DNA from: Chromera velia
Taxonomy: Eukaryota > Sar > Chromeraceae
Reading direction: 5' to 3'
Assembly (NCBI GenBank): GCA_018398765.1
Contig: JAHBMJ010000356.1
Span: 1-42,500 of the forward strand
DNA length: 42,500 bases
The translations under genes and the position numbers were made by a program. Shown in pieces: positions 38,188 to 42,500 of this stretch (within the stretch, counting starts at the first letter, position 1; every line of letters starts with the position of its first letter). The notes beneath the pieces are model-generated. The model ran no database searches, had not been told where the DNA came from, and saw nothing but the letters and a program-made list of their open reading frames with translations.

Positions 38188-41142
38188 ATCCGGTGGCGTA
38201 GAACTTCTGGAGGGGAGGGGTGCGAGGCCTTTTCTTTCTCTTTTGTGTCCTATTTATGTCGTCTGCTCTTTCCCTTCTGTTGTCCCTTTGCAGGTAGGCG
38301 TGTACAGGGTTTTGTTTTTCGCTCAGGGTGGGGACGACTGGGGGTTTGGAATCGGGCATAAAAGGAGCTAGATAGGCCAGAGGTACTGTTTGTCCCTTTT
38401 ATCCGTTTCTCTCTCTCATTAATCTGTTCTCCCAGATAGGCGACTAGATGGGGCGATGACAAGAAAGAGGGGCAGGAGACAAGGGGTCTCCTGCTGGGTG
38501 GGCGTGGGCTCAGTCAGGCAGGAGAGCAAGAAGAGTTAGGCAGGAAAGCAAGAAAGCCAGAGGAGCGGGTCCTATTCCACTGTACCCTTCCGTACACCTC
38601 CGCAGCCATGCGTGTTCGGTAGTTGTCCTGTTCTGTCTCGTCCTGTTTGTGTTCGTGTGTGTTTGTTTATTTTTTTTTTCCCACTCTGGCGTAGTTGACG
38701 TATGTGCCTCTGTGTCATAGGCAAAGTATCCAATGCTCGGCCAATGCATGAGGCCACGCAATAGGCGGGCCCAAAATTCATGTAAACGGAGCATTAAATT
38801 TTGTTTGGGGCAGTTCGGGTGGAACAAACGATCGTAGACTACGGTCAATTATGTGGGGTGTATGGGCGGGTTGATCCGACGTTTATGAGGAGGCATTACC
38901 CTGTCTGCTCGCATCCATTGTCCTACACTCCGTGTTTAGTGCCCGTCTGCATAAGAAATCCATGTGCAGGAAACAGACGGGCTGTTTACGCGGCGAAGGT
39001 GAGTGCCCGAAGCACTCAAACAGTCCGATCCCTGTGCGCTTTCCTTCCTCCGTTTTGAGCAGAATGGGCCTGGCCAGAACAGTTAGGCAGCCTGAAAGAA
39101 TACTGTCAGCTGGCATGGGAAGCATGAAGGATTTTTGTTTGCGCCCATTCATAATCTGGCTGCCTGTCTGCGCTCCGTTGCAGTGATGGAGTTGGCATGC
39201 TGCCTGACCGATGCTTTGATCTGTACTTTCGTCTCACTCCCTGCAGGGCTTTGCATCACCCCCGAGTGAATCCATGGGAGATTGTAGATAGAAAGGGGGG
39301 AGGGTGCTCATAAGGAACATCACGTCTGGCAGGTGGCAGCCTAGGCAGGGGGAAAGACCGCTATGCGCACACTGATACTTTTCGTCTCTTTGTCTTTTCT
39401 CTCTATGCACAGCGCTTTAGCAGGATCACAAGGGCGTCCTGCATTCATGATGAACTGTCCCGGTTGGATGTGTAACCGCCGCGCGAGAGAGACCTGATCC
39501 AAGTGCAGGGGGCATTTTGGGTGAGGATGAGAGCTCAGGTGTGTTGTGGGCGTTTCTTTCCTCTGCCGGCCTCTCATCCTGCTTGAAGCCTGTACTCCAC
39601 GTTGGGAGGTCAGGTGAGGGGTGAGTGTAAGCCCGGGTGTATTCGGTTTTGTAGGTTTGTATTTATGAAATCCTTTCCCCAGAAGGTCAGGGGAGTGCGT
39701 AGTGGCTCTCCTGTGATTTTAATTGTTTCCGCAAGGCATGCGTGAAGGGGTAGGGGGTGCCTCGGGGGCACCTTCCTTGAAGTGCAGTTCAGTTTTGTAT
39801 ATTTGTTCTCTCTCCCTCTTTCTTCTTTGTTTGGATTTCCACACGGCCTGGGGAAGCTCGTCGCATCATGGGGGCGTGCATGGACGGTGTACGCTAGCCG
39901 GGTGTGGGCGTCTTCGGGTTTTCCCTTATTCAATTCGTTTTCACAGACGGAAAGGAAGTGGGAGGGAGAGGCCTTCCCGACCTGTCTATGGAGGCAGAGA
40001 CCTTTCGCAGTCGTGTTTTCCTTGAGCTGCCGGTTTGCGTTAGGGGGCCTAACCCATTGTCGCCCCGAACTAGAGTAGGGTGGGCACGGCATGCAGCACA
40101 TTTTCCCTTCCTTTGTGGTGGTCGGTGGCCAACCATATATACCGTGGGCCCGAGTGCGTGAAAGAAGGAAAGGAAGAATTCGGGGAGAAGGTGGTAAGGA
40201 TTTTGCTTTTGACAGACCTGCTCGGGGAAAATGGGTCTCCTTGCCAGGGGGCAGGGCATGATGAGGCTGTCAAAGGCTCTTGGTTTCCAAAGAACTGCAT
40301 TAGGGTTACATGAGGAATGCTTATGTTTTGTTTACCTTTCTTTCTTTTATTTCTTTCGAACGTTCAGAGCAGGGTCCGTCCGAAGCAGGAAGCATGGCAG
40401 GTAGCGCGGGCTCCTGCATGCTAGATGTCTTCGGTTTTCTACGTGTGGGGCAGGGCTCCATCTGGAGGTAGATGGGCTGTGTGTCCCATGCGTTCGTTAG
40501 CATAAGTAGGCATGAGCTGGGGGTTTGTGTTCTTCTGTGCTGTTCCTTTCACTTTTCCCGGTGTGGTTTCGTTTTTATCCCGTTCTTCTAGCCCGGTTGG
40601 CTGGTATCCATTCCCCTGTATACCCTGCACACGCGTGAGCCCAGTGTGCTCTCACTTGTTAAAGGATAATAAATGACGTCTGGAGAGGACGGGGCGTGAG
40701 AGCATGAGAAAAAGGAATGAGGAGAGAAGAGGTCAACGATACATGAGTAATTCTTTTATGATTGTGCAACAAGGAAACGAGGAAAAGGAAAAATTGGGGA
40801 GCCGGGTGATTAAAGAACAGTCTTTTCTCATGCTTTCCGATTCCCCCTCGTCAGAGGGGGGTGTTTTGTGCTGCATGCTCCATAGTCTTTCCTCGGGGGC
40901 TCGGGAGGGGGTGTGTGAAAGTAAACGATGGTCCCGTTCCTAGTCGGATTCGCGGAAGGTGAATTCCGGTCCCGGCATTTCCATTCGTCCCTTCGCCCCA
41001 AGCCAGAGAAAGGAGCGACGCGCACGTAGCGGCCTGTCCACATGGGGTGGCGGGGCACCTGCGACAGAGGTGTGAATGTTGTGAGTTCCATGGTATGGCC
41101 TGCATGCACTTTGGCGTTAGAAATACACCCGAGGCACTCACC
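38188..41142 (+). other. Long non-coding 3' internal region of the copia element
   Basis: About 3 kb with no plausible protein frame in either orientation and no purine tract at its end (the last bases are GAGGCACTCACC). An AATAAA-like AATAAATGACG lies at 40669. I could not identify a second insertion inside it. Confidence 0.6.
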
Positions 41143-41661
41143 GTGGTGGTGTGTGCTCCAAGGCTTCATATGGGATTTAAATAGGCCGATGGTGCGGTTA
41201 TGCTATCGGAGGCATCAAAATTAATTCCGGTCCCAAATTAATTTCCAGACAGTCAGACAGATGTGCACGGCGGTTACCGTCCGTCTGAATGAGAGATGTG
41301 ACCTAAGGATTGACAGAACTTCATATGTAGGATCTGTACTGTGCCCTATGTCTCTCTGTAGTTCTCTTGTGCTCTGAGTAATGCACGAGGCCACCAGCAG
41401 GAGCGTACTATAGACTGTGGGAGTTCATAGATTTTCTGTCTGGTGAAGAGACTGATCAGATATTTATTTTGGATTATCTGTATCGGTCTAGATGAGTACG
41501 TCACGGAGACATATTCGCTGTGGTCCTCTAATAGGAGAGAGGCAGGAATTCGGGAGTATAGCAGTTGGAGGAGTTCTCTGGATAGGCTAGAGGATCGATA
41601 CGGGAGGGCCCATACGATTCCACTGGAGGAATCTCAAGAGAGGTAAAACTCTACTTTTCAC
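41143..41661 (+). repeat. 3' LTR of the copia element
   Basis: 519 bp, colinear with the 5' LTR without gaps. Flanked downstream by TAAAACTC, which does not repeat the bases before the 5' LTR. Confidence 0.93.
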
Positions 41662-42056
41662 TAAAACTCAGAGGAGAAAAACCTGGTTGAGGAGACATTC
41701 TAACTGAAACAATCTCGAACTCATTGCAAGGTCGTCAATATAGAAAAATCGCATCTGGTATCTGTTCAAGCTTTCATATAACAGAGTTGTATCTACTTTT
41801 CGATCGTATTTATTGCATCATGCATAGATATGCCAATTATGCAGCTACTATTATGGTTATTAAAATATAGCTATGATCTAACATTAATACAGCTAGCTTC
41901 AATTCTTTGTTTTATCTTTTATTTTAAAAGAATCACGTTTTAAAGAATGTTTATTAAATTTAAAAGCTTATAAACAACGATTAAATACAATAAAACACCC
42001 TATGTTATTCCTATATTTCAAAGTCCGAAACGATGTTAAAGTCCGGTAGGTCTCAT
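41662..42056. other. AT-rich flank, no gene seen
   Basis: TTTAAA and TTAAAAT-type runs resemble the composition left of the copia element. It is probably the insertion host DNA. No frame or RNA is recognised. Confidence 0.5.
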
Positions 42057-42059
42057 TAT

Positions 42060-42500
<441 letters not shown>

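Overview
The window looks like nuclear DNA of an intron-bearing unicellular eukaryote. GT-AG introns with pyrimidine-rich CAG acceptors, long simple-sequence tracts and nested retrotransposons exclude a prokaryote. A RAP-domain protein with ~37-residue helical repeats next to an anaerobic-type bifunctional AdhE, plus large Ty1/copia elements, makes a photosynthetic alveolate such as the chromerid Chromera velia my best guess. That assignment is inference, not proof.

Layout. 0-3.4 kb: a low-complexity, probably multi-exon minus-strand gene. 3.4-4.2 kb: a promoter-like spacer crowded with GCAACA/TGTTGC motifs. 4.2-6.3 kb: an intronless RAP-domain organellar RNA-binding protein. 6.6-8.8 kb: an AT-rich island with three inverted-repeat (MITE-like) elements, two carrying perfect 8-bp target duplications, then a five-copy 67-69 bp tandem repeat. 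9.1-10.1 kb: an F-box-like hypothetical protein on the minus strand, divergent from adhE. 10.7-17.5 kb: adhE, resolved here into 15 exons that rebuild an 869-residue enzyme. 17.5-19.3 kb: non-coding. 19.3-21.9 kb: a complete gag-only LTR element (300-bp LTRs, 5-bp target duplication) lying between diverged inverted arms. 22-26.7 kb: mostly non-coding, with hints of an unannotated spliced gene, and a 39-bp minisatellite. 26.7-41.7 kb: a nearly 15-kb Ty1/copia-order retrotransposon with 519-bp LTRs. 41.7-42.5 kb: AT-rich DNA, then GCGT/GT microsatellite.

Function. AdhE converts acetyl-CoA to ethanol through acetaldehyde, a fermentative NADH sink. The RAP protein probably acts on organellar RNA. 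The retroelements are decayed.

Points for a second look. (1) The large copia element changes reading frame twice, each time by -1, and an in-phase slippery-type site lies at each change, a gag-pro-pol layout familiar from some retroviruses. (2) In-frame stops in both LTR elements are overwhelmingly TAG (12 of 15). (3) LTR-LTR differences are almost only transitions (41 of 43 by hand) with no indels. (4) The copia element has an insert of roughly 900-1,000 residues between integrase and reverse transcriptase. (5) The gag-only element's primer-binding site matches the anticodon arm of tRNA-Asn, suggesting half-tRNA priming.
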